Shown: positions 23,475 to 34,413, counted from the first letter of the stretch. The stretch is 64,000 nt of DNA from Inonotus obliquus (GCA_032164295.1 JAJHTX010000011.1:1116001-1180000); one strand, 5' to 3'. The notes: generated from the sequence alone by a model not told the origin. A program made the numbers and translations.

Positions 23475-24134
23475 CTGTTGCAATCTGTACGGGTGCAACC
23501 AAGGGGTCTGCGTTACAGCGACGAAACAGGCAACCGGTCCGTGTTTTCGCGTTACTTGACTGGTTACATGCAACCAAGCTACCCACAAATAGGTGCAAGA
23601 ATGTTACATACATTGTTAGATTTACTTGAGATTCAGATCTTATCATCAGAACATAGAAACTCTTCACTATTTTCTATTCTAATAGATGTTCTTTCATCCT
23701 AAATATTGAGACACAAAATCAATGTAAATTCTTGTCATTGAGAATATCTTCTAATTGGTCTTTCAGTCGACTCACACCCCTAAACTTGGCGCTTTAGACA
23801 GTAGTTCAAATGCTCAAGAATGCATACAGAAGTAACCCCCACTTCCTTCAGCAGCTCTTTGTACGTACCATAACTCATTCCTACTTCCAGTGAGGAAGAT
23901 CTCTTTGCATATGATGAGCATGGCAAGGCCTGGGTGAAGGTAATTTGCCTGGACTAATTGATGACCAGAAGGATAATTGTTTTCGATTTTTCCCCATTTT
24001 TTCAAGTACAAGTAATAATATACATTGTAACGCCTAATATAGGAAGCAACCTGATACCCGCGTTACACGTTACCCTATGCAACGCAACTTTCTCTGCGTT
24101 ACCGTTACAGTTGCACCCGTACAGATCGCGACAG
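23475..24134. mobile_element. MITE, 660 bp, inserted in the promoter region of copy B
   Basis: Inverted termini are CTGTTGCAATCTGTACGGG and its near-complement, both continuing with TGCAAC (22 of 25 bases match). TA flanks both ends (23473-23474 and 24135-24136). The uninserted sequence GTGACGATAGTGTGACACTC survives at 19951-19970 upstream of copy A, proving the insertion and its boundaries. There is no ORF of note. Probably a Tc1/mariner-type non-autonomous element. Confidence 0.88.
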
Positions 24135-24136
24135 TA

Positions 24137-24690
24137 GTGTGACACTCTCCTGATGGGGAAGAGTATGCGGCGCCACTCTTACTACATTTGGAGACTGATC
24201 GGCGGTGAATATTTCCCACGCTGAATCGTACCCCGGTCCACTTGATCCTAGTTCTGGTGGCATGTCGACACTTTCAGCTTCGCAGACCTACCTCGAACAT
24301 AGTATACTGGACGACCAGTGGACTCGCTGAGTCCTTGGTCACCGTACGCGTTTCTACCCTCTGTTTCAAAAGAAGCTGGTTGACGGTCAGTGACAAACTG
24401 ATCTCTACACCAAGCTCCTTGGATTCTGTCTCGCGTGACACTCAAGAGGTTCGGCTACTTTCTGCATATCGAATGACGGTGACTCACTGACTCGAGCAAA
24501 CTCGTAATTTATGCTATCCTGTTCACAGGGGAGCTAATAAATGCACCAAGGCTACGAACGTTGGGCCTATGGAGGGAATACATAGAAGAGAGACCGAATG
24601 ACGCCTGCGTCCTATACAGGAAGATGCACAATTTTTATATCCCGGGTTTAATCTAGCGGCACGAAAGAAAACGATGGAACGGGAACGAGT
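24137..24690. repeat. Distal promoter of copy B joined to an orphan coiled-coil 3' flank
   Basis: 24137-24300 continues the copy B upstream region. 24480-24690 matches the 3' flank of copy D (29350-29583), including a version of TATGCTATCCTATTCA and GGAACGGGAACGAGTG, but no coiled-coil ORF lies beside it. At 24691 it is fused directly to large-gene sequence (parent 15521). A coiled-coil gene was therefore lost here by recombination. Confidence 0.7.
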
Positions 24691-26271
24691 GAAAAAGCGA
24701 AGAACCGACGGGACTCTTGCGGAACTCATACTTTCTGGCGCGTTGGAAAGCGAAGCCGAATCCGCTCGCTTGAACGGGAGTTTACGATCGGCTTCACATC
24801 CGTTATTACCATCTCAAGCCAATTCTCAATCATATTCGCCCCCGTCACAAGGTTCTTCGCGTCCTCGCGCAGAGTCGTTCCAGTCTCGTCACACATTGCA
24901 TCCCAACTCTGGTCAGTCCCAGACGAACCGTTCGCAAGATCAACCTTATTTATCTCGTCAAACTGCGAATGCAACGTCTAAATTATATGTTGACACTGAA
25001 CGAAGATCGAAGAAGACTGGGTATCAGTCTTTAACGATTGAGAAGCACTGGAAGATGAGAACGAAGAGCTTGAAGGGAGGGAGATTCTAGAGGCATCCTC
25101 GACTATTTCAAACGCGACGAGCTGCACACGTTCTCCTATTGACGACAGTGAAAGTGTGGAGGGAGGGCTGGTTGGAACTAGCAGAGCGGGAGCAGGGGAT
25201 TATGGACTCGTAGAGGTGCCGTACAGACGGTCTTTCTGAGAGGACTGGCCCCAGAGATGGTCTCCGCCAACAACTTGACTCGTATTCACGTCCTTCGCAA
25301 CCCTCCTCCTCACAGTCCTACTATCAAGTAGTGGCATCTCCTCCTGCGTCGCCGTCCTCACCCTCTACTTCTCGAGACAATTCATCTCGACACCACTCTT
25401 CAAGGCACCGGAATCAATACGCGGAAGAGCGATCTTTGCCTCGTCACGAGGAACACGAAACTGAGGTCGTCCCAGGGAGAGACGGGCGGTATGATGGGAT
25501 CGATGGGCAACAGCAGCAGTGCTTGACGAACGGGAGTCTCCCTACTCCGCCTGACAGTAATATGCCCTCGCCTCGTAGTGAAAGGGGTAGAGGTAGAGAG
25601 GAGAGAAAGCGTGATCGGGTGAAGGACGCACAGAAGTATGAGGGTGAGAACGTACGCCAACACGATCGAGAGCGAAGGAGACGATCCTATTCACAACCTT
25701 CGCGTCATTAACCGGCTCTAACTGTTGGCGACCGCGCTCCACCGAGAAGATCAAAGACAAAGCCGAATGAATGTGGTTCGTCAAGAGATCGTGAACGGGA
25801 TTGAGTTGCGTCGGAGCGACATACCTCAGACGTTGGCGATTTATTGAAGAACCTCTACGGCCCGATCACAAACTCAATCCTGCTCGTTCCAGTGGAGAAT
25901 GCGATCGAGGAGAGCGTCGACAGTCAAGATTAGAGAAAATCTCAACAGGCCAGAGATGAAGAGGAACGGGAGCTCTTCTACCGAGGAACATGAACGATGT
26001 ACAGATGGTAATAGCCCATGCATTAAAAGAGTGCCTGTACCAGCAATAGAGGACGTTTTATCGACGCTTCCGCGAGAGTCACGAATGAGCGGAAGTAAGT
26101 TGGGTCAGGCCAATCCGCAGCCGAATAGTCGAACAGGTGGTCTTTCATCTAGCAGGGCCAAGGGCTCTGTGCTGGTACTGGACCTTCTCAACGAGGTGGA
26201 AAGGAATGCGATCGTGTGAAGTGAAGTGGAAGTTTTGGAAGGACGGAGCCAAATCCGTTTTGCATGTGTGA
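24691..26271 (+). pseudogene. Broken copy of the large gene's 3' half (array unit 3)
   Basis: Collinear with parent 15521-17396, with the same 190-bp GATCGG-flanked deletion as the unit 2 fragment and several private frameshifts and stops (for example near 25080, 25233 and 25709). The parent 3' UTR follows it. The breaks rule out a product equivalent to the parent. Short leftover ORFs within it are not genes. Confidence 0.87.
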
Positions 26272-27809
26272 GATGATTCTGGGTTCATGAGGCTATGATC
26301 GAAGTCAGTCGAACCTCGTCTTATTTTCCCCTTCCTTTGTCGAGCTTTTTATCCTTGTCGGACTCTTTACTGGTTCTCACCTTACATTCGCACACAGCCT
26401 TCGCTCTTCTTGATCTCGAAGACTATTCTTACCCATTGATCGTCTTTTCTTATATCGTTCTTCATTATTCTTGGACAACGTCCCTTTCTCCGTTTCCATT
26501 TCTATTTCCACTTCCACTCATCACTTGATTTTGTGATCTCGACATTCTCAGGGTTAGATTGGTCATCTACATCATTATTAGGGAGGTTTTTGAACGGCTG
26601 TACACGTTTTCCACATTCTTACATCTTAATTTTCCATCCACATTTCCCGACATTCATATTCTTCACCACTTCTTTCTCTTGCTAGTTCGACTTCACACGC
26701 ACATCTTGGTATCGTATCATTTGACCACTCTTCACTTTCTTTTTCATGCTCAAGAAACAAGCAGACCCTTTTTTTCGGCTCTCGTATTTGCATGATTTCG
26801 GTTTGAACCTTTGAACTATTACACTGGTAGCCGTTCGTTCTTTGCTTTGGTCATGGTCAATCGTGATCATCATGGCTTAGCGAAACCGACAACCTTAACG
26901 CTCACTAGCAACTTCAGCTTCTTCAGGTACTCGAATCTGTGTGTACAATTAGTTGTTTCTACATTTCTACATAATTCGCCTCTATTCCCTATTCTCTGTT
27001 CTCTGTTCTCTGATCGCTGTTCTCTGATCTCTGATCTCTTTTTTCTTTGGCTTGGCTTTGGCGTTGGATTTTAGCTTCACCGACCTACCTTGGCCATCGT
27101 ATACTATAAATACTAGTACTGGACTACCGGTGAACTCGATGGTGTCTTTTTTCTCTGCTCTGTTCTGTTTGGTCACTGACATGACCTAATCGTGAAATAG
27201 CTTGGCGGTTGGTGACCACTGCTAGTGACACGATTCGGAACTGTTCACGGCAGTCACATGGCACCAAGCTCCTTGTCCTTGGAACCGAGAGGTATGGCTG
27301 CATCTTGTACTTCCATTGACTCGCTCGCTATTACCAGGATTCCACTAGCACTGGTACTGGCAGGAAGACTCGTAAGTTATAAGTTATAATTTATGCTATC
27401 CTATTCAAAGGGGAGCAAATAAATACAGCAAGGATACTTAAATAAGAGAGAGTGGCAGGAATATCGGGAATATGCATATGGAGAGAAGAAATGGAAATAG
27501 AAGAGAAAAAGAAAAAGAAAAGACGCTTGCGCCTTTCATGAGAGGAGAAGGTGGTTTGCCGCCGTCAAGGGGCGTCTCGAGGTCCGAGTCAATCTGCAGC
27601 TGGGCCATTGGCCCTATTTTACAAACACGCTTGAGGTTACTCCAGCTTAACCTAGTGGGATGAAATAAAATGATGAAATGGAACGAGTGAATGGGATTTG
27701 AAATGGATTTGGAGATGAAGCTGAACGGGATGGGGATGGTGGTAAGAAACGATGTTGATATCCGTGGTTGTAATCTTCGCAATGAAAGACTCCCAACAGG
27801 TTGAATCTC
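26272..27809. repeat. Array flank, unit 3
   Basis: Near-complete copy of 17394-18938: large-gene 3' UTR, pyrimidine-rich DNA, simple repeats of TCTGTTC and TGATCTC type near 27000-27050, the TAGTACTGG stretch, and the TATGCTATCCTATTCAAAGG block near 27393. Confidence 0.8.
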
Positions 27810-28754
27810 TCATTCTTCCTCCTTTATTTGTATGCCACGTTTTCTGAGGAATTTATCATCGAGCATGCCCCGCATATCTGCAATTGTTTCATTGTGAATT
27901 CCCTCGAGTCTACTCTTCAAGTTTTTGGTAAGCCCACTTTCGTTTATTAAAGCTTGCTTCAATTTCCTACTTTGAACAAATTTGAGTTTATTCTCAAAAT
28001 CAGAGCATTCATCTGAAGCGAGTTCCTTGAATCGTTCATACTCGCCTTGTTGAAATTTTACATCACCTATCATTTGTGAAAGTAGATGTTCAGTATCCCA
28101 CGTCTTGTTGGTCTGTGTCATTCCTTTTATTTTCTTGAAAGATTCATTGAATGCAATACACGAATTCATGGCTGATCCTGAAACAATGATTGTCGTTTTC
28201 ACTTGGCTTATTAGCAGGAGTAGGTATCTCTCTGTCTCCTCCCGAAGCTGCACAAAATCAATCCCTTTCGAGTCCTCCGTTGGGGTTCCTGGTCTTGATC
28301 CGGATGCATTCCGGGGTTTCCTTTCGAGTATTCTTGGTGAAAATGTCCTTTCCTTTGCCCTTGAATTCAAGCCAGGTCCGACTCTTACATGAGGTCGTCC
28401 GTCGTCGTGGTGTGGCTTCTTCTTTGAAGTCGAGCCTGGGACAGGTCCGACTCTTACATGAGGTCGCCCGTTGTCACGGTGTGGTCCCGGTGATTCTCCG
28501 TTGATATTACTAGTAGTTGAATCCAAGTCATGTATTCCGCCTCCCAAGTTGGATGACATGAATGGACTTGGTGATCTTCCCCTACCATCTGAATCCGAAC
28601 CAGCAACGTCATCCACACCGGGTTGATGCCGTCCTTGTTCTCCTCCTCGTCTCTGTCCCTGCCAGTACCAACTCTGTTGTGAATGATTCTGACCCCGGGC
28701 CTGACCTCTTGAAAGATTAGGATGTATTGGTTTCTGACGTCTACTTTTAGTCAT
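27810..28754 (-). CDS. Coiled-coil family protein, array copy C (314 aa)
   Basis: Single-exon ORF from an ATG at 28754 with the conserved promoter (TATA at 28827-28833). The N-terminal 150 residues are disordered and Gly/His/Arg-rich. They include a small internal duplication, GRPHVRVGP, occurring twice about 22 residues apart. The middle KPRNASGSRPGTPTEDSKG is identical in DNA to copy A. The C-terminal half is helical, with LKFVQSRKLKQAL and the terminal LDDKFLRKRGI, ending in Glu residues as copy D does. No known domain. Function is unknown; the helical half suggests oligomerisation. Confidence 0.7.
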   Translation of the reverse strand: MTKSRRQKPIHPNLSRGQARGQNHSQQSWYWQGQRRGGEQGRHQPGVDDVAGSDSDGRGRSPSPFMSSNLGGGIHDLDSTTSNINGESPGPHRDNGRPHVRVGPVPGSTSKKKPHHDDGRPHVRVGPGLNSRAKERTFSPRILERKPRNASGSRPGTPTEDSKGIDFVQLREETERYLLLLISQVKTTIIVSGSAMNSCIAFNESFKKIKGMTQTNKTWDTEHLLSQMIGDVKFQQGEYERFKELASDECSDFENKLKFVQSRKLKQALINESGLTKNLKSRLEGIHNETIADMRGMLDDKFLRKRGIQIKEEE

Positions 28755-29150
28755 TGCTGGCGGTGACTCCCAATTGCAACTTGCAAGATATTATAGCGGC
28801 ATTGAAGTCGAGGACCAGGGGCGCATTTTATACTGTGACATAGCTCTCCAAGTCACCTTTGATAGTGACAGTCTGACAAGCGTGACTGATTGAGTAACCA
28901 TTACGCCACAAATTCGTTCGCTATTGCCAAAGTTAGTCTGATTGTGGCGTCACTTTGACGTAGACCACAGAATGGGTTGAATGAGTTCCGTATTTGGTGA
29001 GATCGGTCTCCTTTGCAACAGCCGTTTGCATTGGTGACGATGGTGTGACACTCCCCTGATGGGGAAGTGAGTATGCGGCACTCTTACTACATTTGGAGAC
29101 TGATCGACAGTAAATATTTCCCACGCTGAATCGTGCTCGTCACACCCTAG
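28755..29150 (-). promoter_or_regulatory. Conserved promoter region of copy C
   Basis: TATA at 28827-28833, the CGCCACAA/TTGTGGCG inverted repeat at 28911-28952, and the intact (MITE-free) stretch around 29035 corresponding to the insertion site in unit 2. The CCCCTGATGGGG palindrome lies near 29053. Confidence 0.6.
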
Positions 29151-29696
29151 TTCTGTCGACACTTTCAGCTTCGCAGACCTACCCCGAACATAGTATACTG
29201 GACGATTAGTGGACTCGCCGAGTCGTTGGTCACCGTACGCGTTTCTCTCCTCTGTTTCGAAAGAAGCTGGGTGATCTCCACACCAAGCTCCTTGGATTCT
29301 GTCTCGCGCGACGCTCAAGAGGTTCGGCTACTTTCTGCGTTATCGAATGACGATCACTGACTCGAGCAAAACTCGTGGTTTATGCTATCCTATTCAAAGG
29401 GGAGCAAATAAATACACCAAGGCTACTTAACTAATAAAGAATGCTAAGAACATCGGGCCTATGGAGGGAAGAAATAGAAGAGAAAACGAAGGACGCCTGC
29501 GTCCTACACAGGAAGATGCACAACTTTAATAGCCCGGGTTCAACCTAGAGGCACGAAAGAAAACGATGGAACGGGAACGAGTGAATAAGGATATCTTGCC
29601 TTGAAATGGACTTGAAGCTAAAGTGAAGCTGAGCACGTATATCAACATCCGTGGTTGTAAACTCCGCAGTGAGATACTCCCACCAGGTTGCATCTC
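29151..29696. repeat. 3' flank of copy D and array junction
   Basis: Holds the shared TATGCTATCCTATTCAAAGG block (near 29382) and GGAACGGGAACGAGTG (29568-29583). In other units this last motif is the point of fusion to large-gene sequence. No ORF. Confidence 0.65.
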
Positions 29697-30692
29697 TCAT
29701 TCTTCCTCCCGTATTTCTCTGCCTATGCCAAGACGTTCGAGGAAATTGGGATCATCTTGGAAGTTTTTCATTAAGTATTTCAATACGTTGCTGTGTAATT
29801 CTTCAAGGTCCAACACCAGTTGTTTATCTTCGCTGGTACGACTTTTTCGTCGTAAAGCATTCTGCAGTTTATCACTTCTAACAAAGTCGAGGTCTTTTTG
29901 GCAACGATTGAATTGTTTTCCAGCCTCTGTCTGCACTCCTTCCCACACGGTTTTCTGGTCTCCAAGCACATCTAGAAATCCTTCCATTTTCCCTCCGACA
30001 TCCCAAATCCTGTTGGCATATGAGCAATCATCGGAGTTCTTCCATTTCTTTATCTCTTCTTTTATCCCATTTCTGAATTGATTACAGTGTTCTGTGAATG
30101 ATCCAGCAGTTGATTTTGTGTGACTCAATTCTTGTATTAGCACTTGTAGCCATTCCTTTGTCTTCATACGAATATCCTCTTCCTCCCCTGAGTCAGTTGG
30201 AACTGTTGTGGGTGTTTGGGGCCTCTTTGACTTACTTCGACATGGGTTTCTAATGGGGTCTCTTGGTTGATGCTGTCCTTGTTCCATTTGTGGGATCCGT
30301 CGGGGTGCTGGTAGTCTATTATCTGAATACGAGCCATGTTCTCCCGCAGACCGGGCATGGTTATGCTGCTGTTCTCGTCCGAGTTGTCTATGGTCTGGCG
30401 CCGTACGCATGTGTTGTACTGATGATTGTACTAGTGGACGTTCCCGGCCTAACCCGACATCTCCACGTACTTGTACATACTCAGGACGCCGGGCATTTAT
30501 ACTGCCATGACGCAGGTGTGGTCCTTGTCCTCCATCGATTAGCGTGTAGTATTCTATTCGCGGATGTCCGTCTTCATCTTGTTGCTGTCGTTGTTGTCGT
30601 TGCTGTTGTCGTCGTCGTTCCTGTCGATGCGTTTCATGCTGCTGACTCGTTGGCATACGGTAATATCCAGATCTTTCATCTCCATAAGACAT
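29697..30692 (-). CDS. Coiled-coil family protein, array copy D (331 aa)
   Basis: Single-exon ORF from an ATG at 30692, outermost member of the direct array. The N-terminal 170 residues are disordered and Arg/Gln/His-rich, with a QQQRQQRQQQ run from CAA/CGA-type triplets. The C-terminal 160 residues are helical, with LDFVRSDKLQNAL and a terminal DDPNFLERLGI. It ends in REEE like copy C. The 5' UTR has a weaker TATA (near 30780-30786) and a diverged UTR. It is followed upstream by the single-copy GT25 gene, so the array ends here. Confidence 0.7.
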   Translation of the reverse strand: MSYGDERSGYYRMPTSQQHETHRQERRRQQQRQQRQQQDEDGHPRIEYYTLIDGGQGPHLRHGSINARRPEYVQVRGDVGLGRERPLVQSSVQHMRTAPDHRQLGREQQHNHARSAGEHGSYSDNRLPAPRRIPQMEQGQHQPRDPIRNPCRSKSKRPQTPTTVPTDSGEEEDIRMKTKEWLQVLIQELSHTKSTAGSFTEHCNQFRNGIKEEIKKWKNSDDCSYANRIWDVGGKMEGFLDVLGDQKTVWEGVQTEAGKQFNRCQKDLDFVRSDKLQNALRRKSRTSEDKQLVLDLEELHSNVLKYLMKNFQDDPNFLERLGIGREIREEE

Positions 30693-31050
30693 TTCTGATG
30701 GTGATTTCCAATTGCACCTTGAAAAATATTTTAGCCCAAGAGTTGCGTTAACATCGAGAAATCAGGCCGGGGGACGCACTTTATATTGTTACGATGTCAT
30801 CCAAGTCGAAGTTTGCCTTTCTTTTTAGCTTTGCTCTTGAACTAGCAACCAAGTGACAGTCTGATAGCGTGACTGATTGAGCAATACAATTACGCCACAT
30901 ACTCGTTCGCTATTTTCAAAGTAGTCTGATGGTGGCGTAACTTTGAAATTTGGATGGAAATGAGGTGCAAACTGACCACAAAATGAGTTGAATGAGTTCT
31001 GTGACTGGTGACGTTGTTCTCCTTTTGTTAAACAACTAAGAAAACCACTC
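30693..31050 (-). promoter_or_regulatory. Promoter region of copy D, more diverged
   Basis: Recognisable as the shared promoter but with more substitutions than B or C. The inverted-repeat arms at 30893-30937 are changed on both sides (CGCCACAT and GGTGGCG), so part of the pairing is retained. Confidence 0.5.
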
Positions 31051-31265
31051 ACCTATTGGACATACTTCTGCCCACTTCAATAGGCCGACTCTCGAGTCAG
31101 CCACGGTCGCAAAGTGTAAGGTAAGGAACGCTCTGGGTCTGACTACAATTGGCAATGATCGACGATCTACGAAACGATCATACTTTCTACATTTGGAAGG
31201 ACCGTCGACATCCTCCACCTTTCCTGTTCGTGTTCGTTGCCTTACCGTACTGTAATGCTGTAGCC

Positions 31266-32768
31266 ATGTCTCTATTTTGCAGACCTGCTCTAAGCACCAA
31301 AACGTTCAACATCAGAATACTGGCTATCTTCCTGGTGCTCTCCACTTCTGCTCTGTTGCTTCTCACCCTTGGCGTACTCCTTATCCCTCGCAGTCTGATC
31401 AAATATCGCGTTTGCTCCATGTCCTTATCACGGTCGCTCCAGAGCTCACTTTTCTCCGATGTCTGCTTGAGCTCAAACTCTGATAGCGCCTTACATAGAG
31501 CTGTTTCAGGCATACGACCTCTCGATTTGGAAATACCGGAAGAAGCGAACTATGCGGGGGTGGATATAACTCGACTAGGTTCCACTTCGATTCATGTCGT
31601 GTCTCTTGCTAGGCGGACTGATAGGAGGAGGATAATGGACATGCTAAAAGGAGTGTTGGACATCGATTGGACATATTTCGATGCTCTTGACAAGAACGAT
31701 CCCCTCGTTGACGGGATCATGAACTGGGTAGCGAAACAGCGAGCAGACGCATCGGATGTGTTCGTTTGGCCTGATATGCTGGATGAAGATCGGTTAGATG
31801 ACCTTGGCGTGTACCTCGCACCTCAAACTCATATCGCAGCTCACGGATCATTGTCTGGCTTTGAGGCTTTGTCTGGCACCTCGAAACTCGGAAATTCTAG
31901 TAGTTCAGTCTCCAACTCCGCCACACCTCTGGTCTGCGCTACAGGAGACGACTCAATACCGTCCTACGCAAATGTGTCTTCAATTCCGTTCCATATGCGA
32001 TTATCAAGAGGGATGATTGCTTGTTGGTACTCTCATGTTCGGCTGATAGCAGACATCGTCAGACGTACAGCGCTCATTAGTACTACTAATACCACTGATA
32101 CTAGCGCGATCACCACTGGCAATGGAGAAGAGGAAGTGTGGAATGGATTGGATGGGGTGACGATCGTGTTTGAGGATGATGTTGATGTGGAATGGGACTT
32201 GAAAGAACGAATTGCGAGGATGTGGGTGGACTTACCAAAGGCATGGGATATCATCATGCTCGGTGCGTACATATATCGACCTCCTTTTTACGAAGCGGTT
32301 CTGAATTCCATTAACATCGCAGGTCATTGCTGGTCAAACGAATCAACCTATCCTGCAATTACACCAACATCCCCTCTCCATCCCTCCCATAAACCCAAAT
32401 GCACGCATGGATATATTTTGTCTCCCTCCGGCGCTCGGCGCCTTCTCCAACATCTAACGTATCCACCATTTGCATTCAGCCGTGCGCTGGATCAGGCTAT
32501 CGCTCATCTCGTGCAGACAGGGAGAATTAGGAGTTTTAGCGTTGTTCCGAGTATAGTCGTGCAACGCAGGTGTCCTCCTCAAACCAAAATCGTGGATGGA
32601 GTTGGTGATGGAAACATGACTAGAGACGAATGTCGGTATTTCGATAGTGCGGATGGAGACTCAGATATCTGGGTGAACGGGGGTAGGAAGGGAAGTCGGT
32701 GGAGGGATTCGTTGGCGGATGGTGCCCTTGGACGGGTATGGAAGGGTCAAATGCAATTGCTGAATTGA
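31266..32768 (+). CDS. Family 25-type glycosyltransferase, type II membrane protein
   Basis: Intronless, 500 residues from the ATG at 31266. An in-frame ATG at 31155 would add 37 residues, but the later start puts the single membrane segment (ILAIFLVLSTSALLLLTLGVL) at the usual distance from the N-terminus. The luminal domain opens with IHVVSLARRTDRRRIMDML, the GT25 nucleotide-sugar-binding strand. It carries VTIVFEDDVDVEWDL, the metal-binding acidic motif, and continues with DIIMLGAYIYRPPF and HGYILSPSGARRLL. This fits a Golgi enzyme modifying glycoproteins or glycolipids. Donor and acceptor are unknown. The nine or so N-glycosylation-type Asn-X-Ser/Thr sites in the middle fit a luminal location. 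Confidence 0.82.
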   Translation: MSLFCRPALSTKTFNIRILAIFLVLSTSALLLLTLGVLLIPRSLIKYRVCSMSLSRSLQSSLFSDVCLSSNSDSALHRAVSGIRPLDLEIPEEANYAGVDITRLGSTSIHVVSLARRTDRRRIMDMLKGVLDIDWTYFDALDKNDPLVDGIMNWVAKQRADASDVFVWPDMLDEDRLDDLGVYLAPQTHIAAHGSLSGFEALSGTSKLGNSSSSVSNSATPLVCATGDDSIPSYANVSSIPFHMRLSRGMIACWYSHVRLIADIVRRTALISTTNTTDTSAITTGNGEEEVWNGLDGVTIVFEDDVDVEWDLKERIARMWVDLPKAWDIIMLGAYIYRPPFYEAVLNSINIAGHCWSNESTYPAITPTSPLHPSHKPKCTHGYILSPSGARRLLQHLTYPPFAFSRALDQAIAHLVQTGRIRSFSVVPSIVVQRRCPPQTKIVDGVGDGNMTRDECRYFDSADGDSDIWVNGGRKGSRWRDSLADGALGRVWKGQMQLLN

Positions 32769-33787
32769 CAACTGACAAGGAGAAGAGGTGTAGTCGAACG
32801 CACCCTTTCTCTGTTCCTTTCTTAGTCTTGCTTGACTATACCGCAAACAATGCATTGGAACAAGTGAAGATGGCACGACAGCCCCGGACTGAGCAATAAT
32901 CCGCAAAACGGCGAGTGCAAATAGTGCTTATGGCTAAACAGAAGAGCTAGCAGAGCAGGAAGCAAGAAAAAGCACCAGTGAAACGCCTGATGGACTGTGC
33001 GAACGTGTAACTGAATTTTTACGCAAGTGACAGTGGTCCAGCGCAGAATCTTACTTGCTTTGTTGCCATTGCCTAGAACCAAGTTTACAAGTCGCATCGG
33101 CATCGGCATCATCACATGCGCAGTATCTTCTGGTTCTACATGAGTCGATTGAACTCCTACTATGTGTTCCTGGCACTCTACGCGTCCCCGGCATGGGGCA
33201 TCAAGTCAGAACTACGGTTTTCTTTCCGTCCCGATGTCCATGAAGGGTTGTTTTTTCCCCTGGATCGCATCTCATTGTTCTTCAGATAATGTCAACGAGA
33301 TGAGAAAAACGGAGCGATGCCGTCTTAATCATTCAATCTTTTCTCTGTCCACCGTCGGAAACTATCATATGGACTCCGCGACAGAGCAGTTCATGGTCAT
33401 GTTATTGCTCTGACCCTGGGGGTATGTCTCTCAGGAACGCAACGTCTCACTTCCCAATGTTTATTCTGTAGGACACGTGAAAATCGCTTCCCAAAGATAG
33501 TTCGCCAGCATCCTGTCCAAGCGACTATTATTGCTGCATACACCGTGACCGTGGCTGAGAGGGTAGTCAAAGAAGTTGACTCCTTGTTCGTCCCCCCCCC
33601 TCGGGGACCCATCCTTTCCGGGGATGAAGCCGACTTGAAGAAACAGATTGGGTGTGTTGGCCCCCAGGTCGATCTCGAAAATCACTGTTGACATCCTTGA
33701 TCCAATGCACTAACAGGATCACCTCCCTTGAAACGTGTCCAGACCCTTTGGACCACAGCCTATCCAACAAGAGCTATGTCGTGGAAT
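32769..33787. other. Intergenic, nothing recognised
   Basis: About 1 kb between GT25 and the hAT-type MITE. Short ORFs on both strands (for example 33461-33694 minus) carry no domain I recognise. The last eight bases (33780-33787) are the target duplication of the MITE. Confidence 0.45.
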
Positions 33788-34413
33788 TAGGGATCGGCAG
33801 CGAACGTATACGGGTACGCGCGTAAAGTCAAGACCTACTACGGCATACGAGCGTACTGTACGACACCGTATTCCTCATTTTCAAAAAGGGTACGGATACG
33901 CAGCGGGCGTATACAGAATACGGTCGTACGTACGGTAGCAAGAAGAATGAAGAAAGAATGAAGAAAGATAGATACATCAAGAATAATTGATCGGGGATGG
34001 TCTTGTGTCGCTCCGAGACGCTTGGTATGCTTGCCCGAGAGAATGGATGGGATCCTCACCGATTTCAATGGTATGTCTGCCAGAAACTTTCGTGCATTCA
34101 AGTTGCCGGGGCCGGGTGATGCCGGTATACGGGATGACTCATACGCCATTGCACGTTTGGATGTCGGGTCCAAGAAAGAAAGAGTTATGGATATGCTCCT
34201 CAACTCGGACGAACGTCCGAACAAGCCGTAAACTGCCAAATGAAGTAAACATCTCTCGTGATCATCCTCTCATGACTGTATGCCGTATTTGCCGTATTCG
34301 GCCGTTTACGCCTAAATTTGGATTTTCGTGATGCGGTCCATACAATACAGATCCGTAAAGTAAGTCCACATACGAGTACGGCACGTATCCGTGCATTACG
34401 GTGCCGATCCCTA
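33788..34413. mobile_element. hAT-type MITE, 626 bp, 8-bp target duplication
   Basis: Ends are inverted: TAGGGATCGGCA at the left and its complement TGCCGATCCCTA at the right. Imperfect inverted similarity continues inward (tracts of CGTATACGG / CCGTATACG type). A perfect direct duplication CGTGGAAT flanks it (33780-33787 and 34414-34421). The 8-bp duplication and TAGGG-like ends are typical of hAT elements. No transposase is encoded. Confidence 0.88.
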
